Positions 10,216 through 21,583 of a stretch of 64,000 nt of DNA are shown piece after piece (positions within the stretch are counted from its first letter, which is position 1; every line of letters starts with the position of its first letter). The stretch spans positions 32,562,209 through 32,626,208 of the forward strand of contig CM043971.1 of assembly GCA_014529385.2 (NCBI GenBank). The letters are read 5' to 3'. The position numbers and the translations under genes are program-made. The notes under the pieces are model-generated. The model made no database searches. It saw only the letters and a program-made list of their open reading frames with translations, and was not told where the DNA came from. This DNA comes from Adiantum capillus-veneris. Taxonomy: Eukaryota > Streptophyta > Polypodiopsida > Polypodiales > Pteridaceae.

Positions 10216-11921
10216 TGACCACTTCAGTGACTTGGGAGGGACAGTGGGCATTCTGGCAGGGACCTCCTTCTCGGACCATGCACTAGTGATCCTCACAGTG
10301 GCAGACAGGCAGAGGAGTGGGAGCACGCTACTTTGCATCCCAGAGAGGGTCTTGTTGGACTCAGCACTCAGAGAGCGGGTAGAGGCTCTCTGGGCAGAGA
10401 GCTTGGACAGGCAGGATTCTCCTGCTGTGACAGAGTGGCCTCAGGCCTAGCCCAGATTAGCCGCTTTTCTCTCCAGGAGTCTCTGGCTCGCCGAGTTGCA
10501 GCGCGAGAGGAGGAGCAGCGTCTCAGACGGGGCATTGCTTCGTTACAGAGGATGCAAGAGCAGCATCCATACAGTCCTTGGTTGGAGGAGCAGTACAACA
10601 GGCTCGACAGGAGCTTGCTAGCACAGAGGAGAGGCGGCATGAGTTTGCTTTTCACCGACATGCATCTCAGTGGACCGAGGTGGGCGATAGAGTGACTGGT
10701 GCTTTCTTTGAGGCAGTGGGACCTCGGCACTAGGTCAGTCAGTTGAGGAGGCCAGACGGGTCAGTTGCTTCTTAGCCCGAGGATATGTGTGCAGTTGCTA
10801 CTGACTTTTACCGTGAGTTACTGTCTGCAGAGTCCCAGTCAGAGTGTCAGGATGCATGCAGGGAGCGGGTTTGGGCACGGATGCCTTGTCTTGTGACTGA
10901 GGAGATGCGTCAGAGGCTTGAGCTGCCACTTCAGCTTGAGGAGCTGCACAGAGCTCTTAGGGCCCTCCCCCGTGGTAGCTGTCCAGGTGAGGATGGGTCG
11001 ACTCCCAGTTTTTTCTTGGAGTACTGGGACCTGCTTGGCCCAGATCTCTGTAGTGCTTTTCAATACATTTTACACACAGGAGTGATGCCTGACAGCATGA
11101 GTGAGGGCATGATCTACCTCATTCCCAAGGAGAGTGGCTCCTTGGATGAGATTCGACAGTGGTGCCCCATCACCATCCTCAACTCAGCCTACAAAATTCT
11201 TGCCAAAGCTTTGAGTTTGAGGATTCAACCACTTCTAGAGAGCCTTATACATGGGACTCAGACAGGTTTTGTCAAGGAACGCAGTATCCTTGACAACATC
11301 TTTACTTTTTGGGAGGCTTCTGCCCTGGCACGGCTCCGTGGTGAGGACCTCGTGATTCTTCTTCTCGATTTTGAGAAGGCATACGACAGAGTTGACTGGG
11401 ACTTTCTAGAGGGCACTCTACGCAGGATGGGCTTCTCAGATGCTTGGATCAGAGGGGTGTCAGCTCTGTACAGACAGGCTCATAGTCAGGTACTCTTGGC
11501 AGGAGGTGGAGGTGATCGCTTCATGCTTACACGCTCGGTCAGACAGGGCTGTCCTCTTGCTCCCTTCCTCTTTCTGTTCTATGCGGAGGCGATGAGCAGG
11601 TTTTTGGTGTCGCAGCAGGTTGGTCTACGGGGCTTAGCACTCCCTATTCGGGGAGATGAGCTACTGGACGCTGAGTTTGCCGACAACTCAGCCTTGTACT
11701 TAGATGGCCAGGAGGCCAACCTTCACAGGTGTGAGCAGGCTCTGGAGACCTTCTGTTGTGCATTGGGCGCACTGATCAACTGGAGAAAGACAATGGCTTT
11801 CTCGGTTGGTAGTGCTCCTGTGCCTGATTGGATTGCAGGAGAGGGTTTTAGGTGGATTCCCCCAGGGCCTGCAGTTTGGTACTTGGGCTGTCAGGTGGGT
11901 TTGGACTTGTCTCCCGAGTAG
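10216..11921 (+). pseudogene. LINE ORF2 reverse transcriptase
   Basis: The 378-codon open stretch 10785-11921 carries the non-LTR RT blocks in order: CPGEDGSTPSFF, MIYLIPKESGS, RQWCPITILNSAYKILAKAL, TGFVKERSILDN, LLDFEKAYDRVDW and RQGCPLAPFLF. The active-site block reads EFADNSALYLDG, so the usual (F/Y)ADD has Asn for the second Asp, which should abolish polymerisation. 10216-10784 is the frame-disrupted linker between endonuclease and RT. Confidence 0.93.
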
Positions 11922-14005
11922 CAGATGCTCCCCTTCTCCTGTCTATCAGGAGAGCACGACTCTCTTTGGCTGGGAGAGTAGTAGTTGCCAACTAGGTGTT
12001 GTTGGCGACTATGTGGTACATCACTTCTTGCTGGATCTTCTCGAGTTCTTGTATCAGCCAGGTAGAGAGGCTGATCAGGAACTTCCTTTGGTCAGGACGT
12101 GACACTCAGATAGCCCGAGCCAAAGTGGCTTGGCAGGTCATCACTCTTCCCTGTTCACAGGGAGGGCTTGGGATCATTGATCCAGCACAGCAGAGCAGAG
12201 CCCTTCTTGGGATGTTCATCGTCAGAGGACTTCTTCCAGGTGAGGAGCCCTGGAAGGAGTTCTTGCTACAACGGCTTCGTGCTAGGGTGCCTCAGGTAGG
12301 AGGCCCTTGGCAACCTTTGACCAGATGGATCTTTACAGAGATGCGCAGAGTTGGTTTGAGCAGGAGACTGGAGGACCGCTTCGCTGTGAGCTTGCTTTGA
12401 TCTTGAGAGCTCTTGCGGCGTGGCCTGGAGCAGAGACAGCCTACGTGCACGGAGGAGCGCCTACGATAGCCCCTCGTCTGGAACCCCATGGTTAGAGAGA
12501 GGCGACTTGGTTGGTAGTCGGCCTCATGTTTCTTGGGGTCCCATCGCAGCGGGTCCAGTGCGCTCTTTAGGTGACTGGCTAGAGTTCACATGTTTGCCAG
12601 AGGAGGTGCAGGGTCTCCAGCTACAGGGCATGAGAGGGGTGCAGAGCATGTGCCAGGACATCTCAGAGTCAGTTCCAGCTGAGTGGCTCACGCCTCTCGA
12701 GCCAGTAGGACCCCGGTGGATGGGAGCCTTCACACGACTGGAGGTTCTCATCTCAGTCAGGGCGTGCTCAGAGACTGTTCCATCCTTTTTCTTCGAGCTC
12801 TAGGGTGGGGGACGCCTTCAACGAGTTGCAGTAGAGGCCCCGTAGGTGGCAGAGTGCTGTTTTCAGAGGATCCGACTAGTGGGCATCTGTGGGAGGACTT
12901 GTGTCATAGATCCTGACCCAGCAGCTCTTGAGATTGGACACTGGAGGCTGTGGGCTTGGGAGTGTTGTCCACTGGCACGAGTACAGTGGGATCTTGGTGA
13001 GTGGCTATGGAGGGATCCCTTCTCTTCTGCAGACCATCCAGGAGTCCCGTTCTTTCAGTACATTGTTTGTCTGGGATGTCACATACTAGCAGCACAGAGA
13101 GAGGCCCGCCCCGCTGCAGCACCTCATTGGTAGGAGGAGGGTCTCACAACTGAGTTCTTGACAGCATTTTGGGAGAGGTTGTGGGACTCCAGACAGCCGA
13201 GGCGAGTCACCTTGTTTCAGTGGCTGGTCGCACACAGAGCTACAGCAGTTGGGAGCTGGCTAGTGCATAGTAGTCTCTCGGCCGCATGTGCAGCTTGTGA
13301 CCATCTTGTGGAGAGTCAGCGTCACTGTCTTTGGGACTGTCCCTCGGCCCAGCAGGTGTGGCTACGAGTTCTTCGGTTGATGCGTGCTCTCTCCACGACT
13401 CGACAGTACACTTAGGGAGCAGCGGCTTGGTCCATCCTCACGGGCCCGGCACTTCAGTTTGAGCTATCCTCCACCAGCAGGATGATAGTGATGCAGGAGG
13501 GGCGACCTACACTTCAGCCTGCTACTACAGAGCTTACTCCACAGGAGTGGTGCAGTGAGAGAGAGGAGTGTTGGGAGCTCATTAGTGGCCTGACACTCTG
13601 GTTCATCTGGCGGGCTCGTTGTTTCCGCATCTTTGAGGCTCGCCCTGTGCCACTAGTAGAGACTGTACGCGATTTTTGGCTAGAGCTGATCCACACTCAG
13701 AGGACAGCTCGAGGGACTATAGGGCAGCTCCGACCGCATGCGGGAGCGCAGAGAGGCTTTCCTTCGACTCTGGCGTCCTTGGCCTTTCTACACCATGGTC
13801 CAGGGTGTACTCCGATGGCACTACCGACCACCTGCGGGGCTTTTCCCTCCCCCCATTTCTTGATTTAGCCCCATTGTACATATGCTGGTTTTTTCATTGG
13901 GAGAGTCTCCCACCATGGTTGTTGTAGCCCTCTCTTGAAGAGGTGGTTGTAGCCCTATGGGCAGTTTCAGTAACTAATAGAAGGATCTTAAAAAAAAAAA
14001 AAAAA
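11922..14005 (+). pseudogene. LINE ORF2 C-terminal region, zf-RVT and 3' end
   Basis: Frame-shifted remnants continue after the RT. At 13158-13415 FWERLWDSRQPRRVTLFQWL...CAACDHLVESQRHCLWDCP is the zinc-binding zf-RVT motif found at the end of plant LINE polymerases. 13482-13868 aligns with the shorter LINE fragment at 20681-21371 (LTLWFIWRARC against ITLWNVWRARC), confirming the 3' end. Poly(A) at 13990-14005. Confidence 0.85.
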
Positions 14006-14006
14006 G

Positions 14007-15316
14007 GATAGTATCCACCTCAAAAAGGCAAGAGTCTGCCAGTGAAGAGAATGAATCAAGGGAACCAGATGATAGCTCATCACCGGATTTTGGAGAATTA
14101 GCGGGTTCCGACGAACTAAGGGAACGAGATGCAAATTCATCAAAGGATTCCAAAGAAAGAGGAATTAGATGATAGTGCGTCTCAGGATTCCGATGATCGA
14201 CACTGACGTGTCAATGGAGAAAGAAAGCGAAAGACGCTACCTGCATGTCCCAAGGCACAAGAAAAGAAAGGAAAAAGGGAATCAGTTGTTAGATCAAAAC
14301 ATTTCCCAGACCTAGGATAAGATTTTTGAAGCAAATCATTATGATCTAGATCTGAATACTGCTTTTGCCAAGGTGCACGAGGCTCTTGAGAAGTCTCAAG
14401 CACGGCTTCAGAAGGCAGCCGAAAGATTCGACGTGATTTGCAGTTGAAAGAAAATGATTTGGGTGCTCTTACGGTTTGAGAAGCCATACCTTAGGAAACG
14501 AAAGAATGAGATGATGATCACTTTGGAGCAGTGATAGCTCTGAAATGAACCTGAAGTGAAATTGTTGGATTTGTGTCGTCTAGTGCGTCGGAACTTAGAG
14601 TTAGTGTCTGTTGAATTGGTTTATGGCCTCTGTCTGTTTTGCAGGCGTAATCGAGGGCGATTACAATTCTTTCAAGAGGGGTATGTCACAAAACGATGAC
14701 GTGGCAATACTGCTCAGACAGACAGACAATATGAACAAATGACGTGGCAGTGTTGACGTGGTAGATGACGTGGCAACTGTACGACATGATGATGTGGCAA
14801 CTGTACGGACGCTCGCAGATCACGCTGACAGCTTGCTGATGTGGTAGTACAAACGTCCGCAAATCATGTCGCAAATTGCACTCGCCACATGCTGACGTGG
14901 TTGAATTGTACCGAATTTCGTGATTCGTGCTGGCTGCTTTTTGGCAATTTTTGGAGCCAGTTGCTTTTGAAATTAAGATGCTTTTCGGATTAGTGCTTTA
15001 AGAACCAATTGCTTTTGAGTTCAACTGCTTTTGGGGCTCTGCTTTTGGCATCCCTTTGTAAGAATAAAAGAGCCCTAAGGGCCTCACTCTTCAAGGCATC
15101 TGGACGCAGAGCCTGAGAGCCGACGACCCGCGGGAGTTGTACTTTGCAATGATTAATGAAAAAATATATCGAAAGAGGCGTCAGTCTTTGGGGCCAATCT
15201 CTCTAGGCATGGAATTACGCCGGGCGATGTCGACTCTCTCTATTAAAGTGCAGTGATTATGAAGTTTCTATTCGTGTGTTGCTAATGATTTTTGGCTAGG
15301 AGTGTCCAAGCCCACA
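14007..15316 (+). mobile_element. Gypsy element A, right part with 3' LTR
   Basis: After the target duplication the gag frame continues through a Ser/Glu/Asp-rich stretch (14025-14180). Without any protease, RT, RNase H or integrase core it then joins the integrase tail (NTAFAKVHEALEKSQA, about 14350-14410). The same fused order occurs in B (46900-47400). Upstream of the LTR lies the palindrome GTAATCG-AGGG-CGATTAC (14647-14664), then the polypurine TTCAAGAGGGGTA. Confidence 0.85.
14684..15316 (+). repeat. A 3' LTR (633 bp)
   Basis: It starts TGTCACAAAA and ends CCCACA. The U3 has at least seven copies of a TGACGTGG-like motif within 14694-14900. The R part has the ~75-bp core found in all A/B/C/F-type LTRs (15141-15226). 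Compare B LTRs at 16237-16892 and 54122-54740. Confidence 0.88.
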
Positions 15317-16236
15317 AATGGACCCTTTGAAAAGTGCTATGGGTCCATTGCCAAGAACAAAAAATGGCAAACTTTACATTCTAGTGGGTGGAAGCCCAAA
15401 GTGTGGCAAACGTAAATGAGAGGACAATGAGCAAGTTTGTATACACTTACATTTGTTGTAGATTTGACACACCTTTGGAGATCGTTTCTGATACTGGTCC
15501 AAGATTTAGGAAGGGCTTTCTCACAGAAGTTTGTGAAGAGCTTCACATTCTATATCGTCATAGCAGATCCTACTATCTACAATCAAATGGTTTAGTAGAG
15601 AAAGCTAATGGTGTCATTGCAAATATCATTAGAAAGATGGTGAAAAACAAGACAAAGTTGTGGGACTTCTTCTTCGATGGCATATCGTACGGTGTACTAC
15701 CTATAGGGAGGCCACAAAGTTCACACCATTTCACTTGATCTATGGTCAAGAGGATTTGCAGCCTATCGAGCTCAACATTCCAACAATGCGGCTTCAGAGC
15801 AAAGAGGCACAAGATGATCAAGAAGCATTGATGGATTAACTTCTTACATTAGTGGAGCTTGAGTGGAAGAGAGAGACAGCCTATTAACGTCTTACATTAG
15901 TGGAGCTTGAGTGGAAGAGAGAGACAGCCTATGACTGCTACAAGAGGAAAGCTGCACAAGCAAAGGAGAAGCTTGACAAGAAATAGAAGGACAAAGTCAT
16001 CAAGGAAGGAGATCTTGTGCTAAGGTATGACAATCGACTTGATAATCGATTTGATGCAAAGTTTGAAACTATATGGCAAGGACCATACATAGTTAAGAAG
16101 GCTTCAATTCAAGCTACTACCAACTCATGAACTTGAATGGTAAAGAGCACTCCAAGGAGGTAAACGGATATCGGCTAAAGACCTATTTGAGTCGCCTTCT
16201 ACCAAAGGATCTACCAAAGCATTGTCAAAGAGCTAT
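15317..16236 (+). pseudogene. Fragment of a third gypsy lineage: integrase core and tail
   Basis: 15388-15738 contains TPLEIVSDTGPRF (second catalytic Asp of a retroviral-type integrase) and NGLVEKANGVI (position of the catalytic Glu). 15950-16230 gives KVIKEGDLVLRYDNRLD...IWQGPYIVKKA, the integrase C-terminal/GPY-type module. This is unlike the chromovirus integrases elsewhere in the window. A perfect 48-bp tandem duplication apart from one base (15837-15884, 15885-15932) lies in it. It is flanked by A's LTR and by B's LTR. Confidence 0.78.
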
Positions 16237-16892
16237 TGTAACAAGCTTGGACACTCCAAGCGAGAAATCAATAGCAACACACGAACAGAAACTTCAAAAT
16301 CACTGAACTTTAATAAGAGAGAGAGAGAGGGTTGACGTGGCTCGGTGTAGCTTCGTGTCCAGAGTTATTGGCCCCAAAGTCTTGATGTCCCTTTTGGTAT
16401 TTCTTTATCATTAATCATTGCAAAGTACAACTCTCAAGGGACCTTTGCTCTCAGACTCTGTGTCCAGATGCTTTGCAGAGTGAGGTCCAAGGACTCTTAT
16501 AAACAGTAGATAAAATACCCAAAAGCAGAGCCAAAACGAATCAGCCCAAAAGCACTTTCGCCTAAAAGCTCTGGTCCCAAAAGCAGCATTGGAGATTACC
16601 AAAAGCAGCCAGCGTAATTTGCGAAAATCCGTATATCTTGCCACGTGGCACCTGCAACGCAAATTGCGGAAATTCTATACGGCCCTGCCACACCAACATT
16701 TGTACAATCTGTCATGTCAGCATGTCATCGTAGTTTACAAAAATCCCTTTCAGGGTTCAAGCTTCTGTCTTTTAGGGTTTCGGGCTCCACGACCGATGCT
16801 TCATAAGTTCTTCAAGTTAGTCCGTTCAGTTTTCCTCGTCCAATTGATCATTTCTCTGCCAGATGGTCATGCCACATTATCACTTTGTGACA
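16237..16892 (-). repeat. B 3' LTR (656 bp)
   Basis: On the plus strand it runs TGTAACAAGC...TTTGTGACA. It aligns over its length with 54122-54740. The complement of the polypurine tract (TACCCCCCTCTTG) follows directly, then the complement of the palindromic GTAATCG-N4-CGATTA motif at 16914-16931. Confidence 0.9.
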
Positions 16893-17033
16893 TACCCCCC
16901 TCTTGAAAGAATTGTAATCGTCCTCGATTATGCCTGCAAAATCAGACATAATCCATAAACCAGTTTAGTAGATACTGACTCTAAGTACCAACGCACTAGA
17001 CGACACAAATCCAGCACTTGCACAAAGACGACA

Positions 17034-17468
17034 TGTCACTTGCGCACTTCACTTGCGCCACGTGGACACGCTTCTGTCATAGTCTAGTGCCAGTCTTAAC
17101 GTAGGACCTAGCCTGGCAGTAGGACGTGCATGTCCAGGCCAGTCATAGTTGCATACCCTCTCTTGCAGAATACAATCATTTTAGCATGAGCATTTTCCAG
17201 AGCATAGAACCCTTTTTTCCAAAGTACACATTTTTCACTTATTTATTAATAAATGACTTTTGCTGGAAAAGTAGGTAGGGCAAATTGCTAAAGAAACTAC
17301 AAAAGAAAACCATTGGGCACTGAGTAGAAGTAGCCTGCAGGACACAGAAGGGCAGGCACCCACAGCAGAGTAGGGAGGCACCCACAGGTTCCAGCGTTTT
17401 CTCAAGATCAGCCTAGCATTTTCAGCCTCAAACAATCAGCATTTTCAGCCACCACCACCAGCGTTCTC
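17034..17468 (+). repeat. D 5' LTR, first segment
   Basis: TGTCACTTGCGCAC... aligns over about 430 bp with 41660-42112, the first third of the D 3' LTR. It stops at CCAGCGTTCTC, where G begins. The LTR resumes at 39513 with AGTTCCCAGCCTTAGC, as in the intact 3' LTR at 42113. Confidence 0.85.
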
Positions 17469-17483
17469 TGTCACGATTGCATT

Positions 17484-19930
17484 TGACATAATCACGTTGA
17501 CTGCAACAAGAGATTGATCTTCAAAATTCTTAATGTGTTGTAAGGCTTTTGGTTCAATATCTTCCAATAACTGCGAAATATTTGGCTAAGAGGAAATCTT
17601 CTCAAGGCATTCTTCAAAGGGGTTAGCTTCATCGATGCTAATCATTGGAGAGGATTTTGGATTGAGACTGTCATCATCTTCCAATAATGAATCCCAAAAT
17701 TCTTTAGAATCATCTTCAGAAATTGTCACTTCATGACTTGCAATTGGCATATCATCATCCAGCAAAGAATCAAAGAAACCATAATCATCTTCTGACTCAT
17801 AACTATGTCCTTATCTTTGTCTGGTAACGAAGTATCACTTGGAAAAACTTCTTGCTTGAAATCATCTTTGTCTTTAGTAATTGATTAAGGAGAAGTTAAC
17901 GAATTCAAAAATTCATCAATAATAATTTCTGCATCCCCATCGGAAATCATATTCTCTTTATAATCCATCGTATCATGTTGTTTGACTTGTACGTGTGAGG
18001 CTTGAATCACTCGTTCCGCATGGTAAAGTCCGTGTAAAATCAGTTCACATCCATCTTTGAACAAATTGATAGTATGCCCTCGAAAGCTAATAGTTGGATC
18101 ATATTGGAATAACCAATGCTGACCAAGAATCATGTTGTAGTAAGATAAAGGCATGACTTTGAAATCTAGTTGATCTGCATAATTTTGAATATTGATCTGC
18201 AACTGTCGAACTGTCTCATCATAAGTTAAAATTGATCCATCTGCTAATTCCTCATTATATAAGTGAGATGTCTTCTGAGTCAAACCAAGCTGTCGAACTA
18301 TCTGAGTGCTGACGAAATCATTCGAGCTTCCGCAATTAACCAAAATATTGATGGAGTGACCATTGAGAGTTCCAAGAAGGCTCAAAACTTGCTTTGAAAG
18401 AGGCTCCAAAATTAAAGAATTGCACTGAGCATGCTTCTTAAGAATAGTCGTATCTTCTGAGACATGAATTAAATTGACCACTGATTTTCCTTTATCTTGA
18501 GCAAAAGCTGGTTGTTCAGCATTCGATAATGTTTCCGCGTTGGAATTTCTTTTCAAATTAGATGGATTTGGTTTCTTTGGACATTGATACCATCTATGGT
18601 CACCACCGCAAATTGTACATAAACCATCCTTCTTTGAAGTCGAAGATGCATTTGAGGAAGAGCCTTGCTGAGTATTCGAACGCCGATCTTGAGAAAACTC
18701 ACGTCCTTTACCACAATCAAGTGGAGGAATATTTGAAGAAGATCTGCTTTGAGATTGTCGATCTTGAGAATAGAACCTTGAAGTTGAATAAGGTGTTGTG
18801 GCTTGCTGTTTGAACTGAGATTGTTGGTGTTGACTTTGGCTATAGCTTTCTTTGCGATCGCGCTGTGAAAAGCGAGTGCTATTTGAAGATCTGTCACTGG
18901 GGAGAAAATTCCGTGTAGGGCACCGATTATCCCCAAGATGCTTCACATAGGCATTGCAGCATCCAAGGTGGTAGGGTTGTATTTGTGCACATCGTCCTTT
19001 ACGTTGGGTTCGAGCCCGCTGATAAAGCTGTGAAGTTTATCAGAGGGACTAAGGGTCTCTATCTCTAGAGTTAGCCTTTGGAACTGTGTGATGTACGCCG
19101 CCAAGGAACCTGTTTGGTTCGGACGACGAAGAGAGGACCGGGCATGAAAAACCGCATTGGCAGGTTCGAACGCCTTGCGAATAGCACGCCGGAATTTATC
19201 CCAAGAAGGTGTGTGTTTACCATCAGCAACCCATCGTTGCCACCAAAGAAATGCTGTGTCCTTGAGCAGAGAACCAACAAGTGCAACTTTTTTACTCTCT
19301 ACTAAATCTGTGTTGGACAAGCACACCTCCATTTTGAATAGCCATTGATCAGTACGCGCTTGTCGCGGCGGCCATTATACGGCGTGGGCAGTTTGACATC
19401 CAATTTCTTCTTTTGTGTAGCATTAAAAATCTTATAAAGCAATTGAAGTTCACAATTGTCTATCTCATCAGTCGGATCTAGTTCGTTCGGTTCATCCACT
19501 GAAGCTTCGGGTGAAGGTGTTGAATCATCATGTGTAGTCCGAGAAGTTGTAGGACGATTACGGGAAGTGTTTTGCGTCTGTATCTAATCCAAACGAGTGT
19601 GTAATGATGCGAGGCTTGTGGAAAGTGTGTCCATCTGCTCTTTGATAAGAGTAAGGGCATTGTCAGATTGACCACCTCCGTCCTGAGAATTCGGCATGGT
19701 TATGCCTCAAAGGGAATTCGAAAAGGTGCAGGTTCTGGTTCGAGAACAGGTTCTGGGACGGGTACTTCGGGAGTGGAAAGTCCCTCTGGAATAAGTTCGC
19801 GCTCTCCTGTGCAGAGAGAGGAGTCGCCGGTAGTTCTTCTTCGGGAGCTTCGTCTATATACGAGATATACGGAATGGGCACATCCTGGAATTTGTCTGCC
19901 ATCGTGCGCGGAGTACGGTGCTTGCTGTGA
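17484..19930 (-). pseudogene. G left arm: inverted gag-protease
   Basis: On the minus strand the gag begins near 19696 (MPNSQDGGGQSDN) and, through stops and frame changes, gives VALVGSLLKDTAFLWWQRW and PNQTGSLAAYITQFQRLTLE (gag core), a knuckle CTICGGDHRWYQCPKK, then the open stretch 17885-18946 with a retropepsin-like NILVNCGSSNDFVS. The usual catalytic DSG is NCG here, so it is inactive. An acidic tail follows to about 17490. 19700-19925 upstream of the ATG is Pro/Glu-rich and of unclear origin. Confidence 0.82.
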
Positions 19931-20545
19931 GGGGCCAACGCTGGAGGAAAGGGTGGAAGCAGCGTGCGTAAGGAGAGAACGTTGGCTGCTCGCATTTTTG
20001 GCAGCATCTTCCACACCTTCTTCCGAAGCTTCAGTGGACGAACCAAAGGAACTTGATCCAACTGACAATTGTGAACTTCAATTACTTTATGCAATTTTTA
20101 ATGCTGTACAGAAGAAGAAACAGGATGTTAAACTGCCGGAGCCTTAGAATGGTCGCCGCGACAAGCGCGTGCTGGACCAATGGATGTTCAAAATGGAGGT
20201 TTACTTATCAAATACAAATTTGGTCGAGAGTAAAAAAGTTGCACTTGCTAGTTCCCTGCTCAAAGACACAACATTTTTTTGGTGGCAATGACGGGTTGCT
20301 CATGGTAAACACACACCTTCTTGGGATAAATTCCGGCATGCTATTCGCAAGACATTCGAACCTACTAATGCAGATTTTCATCCCCAGTCCTCTCTTCGCC
20401 GCCTGAGCCAGACATGTTCCTTGGCCGCGTACATCACAGAGTTTCAGAGACTAACTCTGGAGATAGAGGATCTTAGCCCTCTGATAAACTTCACAACTTT
20501 ATCGACGGACTCGAACCCAACCTGAAGGACGATGTGCACAAATAC
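19930..20545 (+). pseudogene. G right arm, gag first part
   Basis: SSEASVDEPKELDPTDNCEL through KVALASSLLKDTTFFWW to DVHKY, with stops, parallels the left arm on the other strand. It is cut after ...VHKY at the AATAC target by copia E. It resumes at 37415 with NKYNPTTLDAA, exactly as in the uninterrupted left arm (DDVHKYNPTTLDAA). Confidence 0.82.
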
Positions 20546-20592
20546 TGTGAGAGTGAGCGGCGGAAAGAGTGTGATCCACGCGCCGAAAACAC

Positions 20593-20594
<2 letters not shown>

Positions 20595-20680
<86 letters not shown>
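20595..20680. repeat. (AG)n microsatellite, about 43 units
   Basis: Uninterrupted dinucleotide tract in the E 3' LTR. The same position in the E 5' LTR holds 37053-37111. Open frames here are artificial Arg-Glu or Ser-Leu runs. Confidence 0.98.
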
Positions 20681-21493
<813 letters not shown>

Positions 21494-21583
21494 ACGTAAG
21501 TGCTCTGCAAATGATGCTCTCAATACACAATCTGTGAATGACTACAAGAAGCATTCTATTTATAGAATCTTAGGTTGAGGTAG

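Larger units (their letters stand above)
387..14005 (+). mobile_element. Full-length L1-type LINE, interrupted by LTR element K
   Basis: Without the K insertion (977-7897 plus one target copy) the element is about 6.7 kb. From left to right it has a C-rich 5' leader, ORF1 (DUF4283-like RNA-binding domain and a CCHC knuckle), ORF2 with an AP-type endonuclease, reverse transcriptase and a zf-RVT-like tail, then a poly(A) at 13990-14005. It is flanked by a perfect 16-bp duplication, so the 5' end looks complete. It landed inside the gag of gypsy element A. Many frameshifts and stops show that it is inactive. Confidence 0.93.

Noticed and set aside
15388-15738. Integrase fragment considered part of element A or B
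   Set aside because: Its motifs (SDTGPRF, NGLVEKAN) differ from the chromovirus integrases, and LTR ends separate it on both sides.
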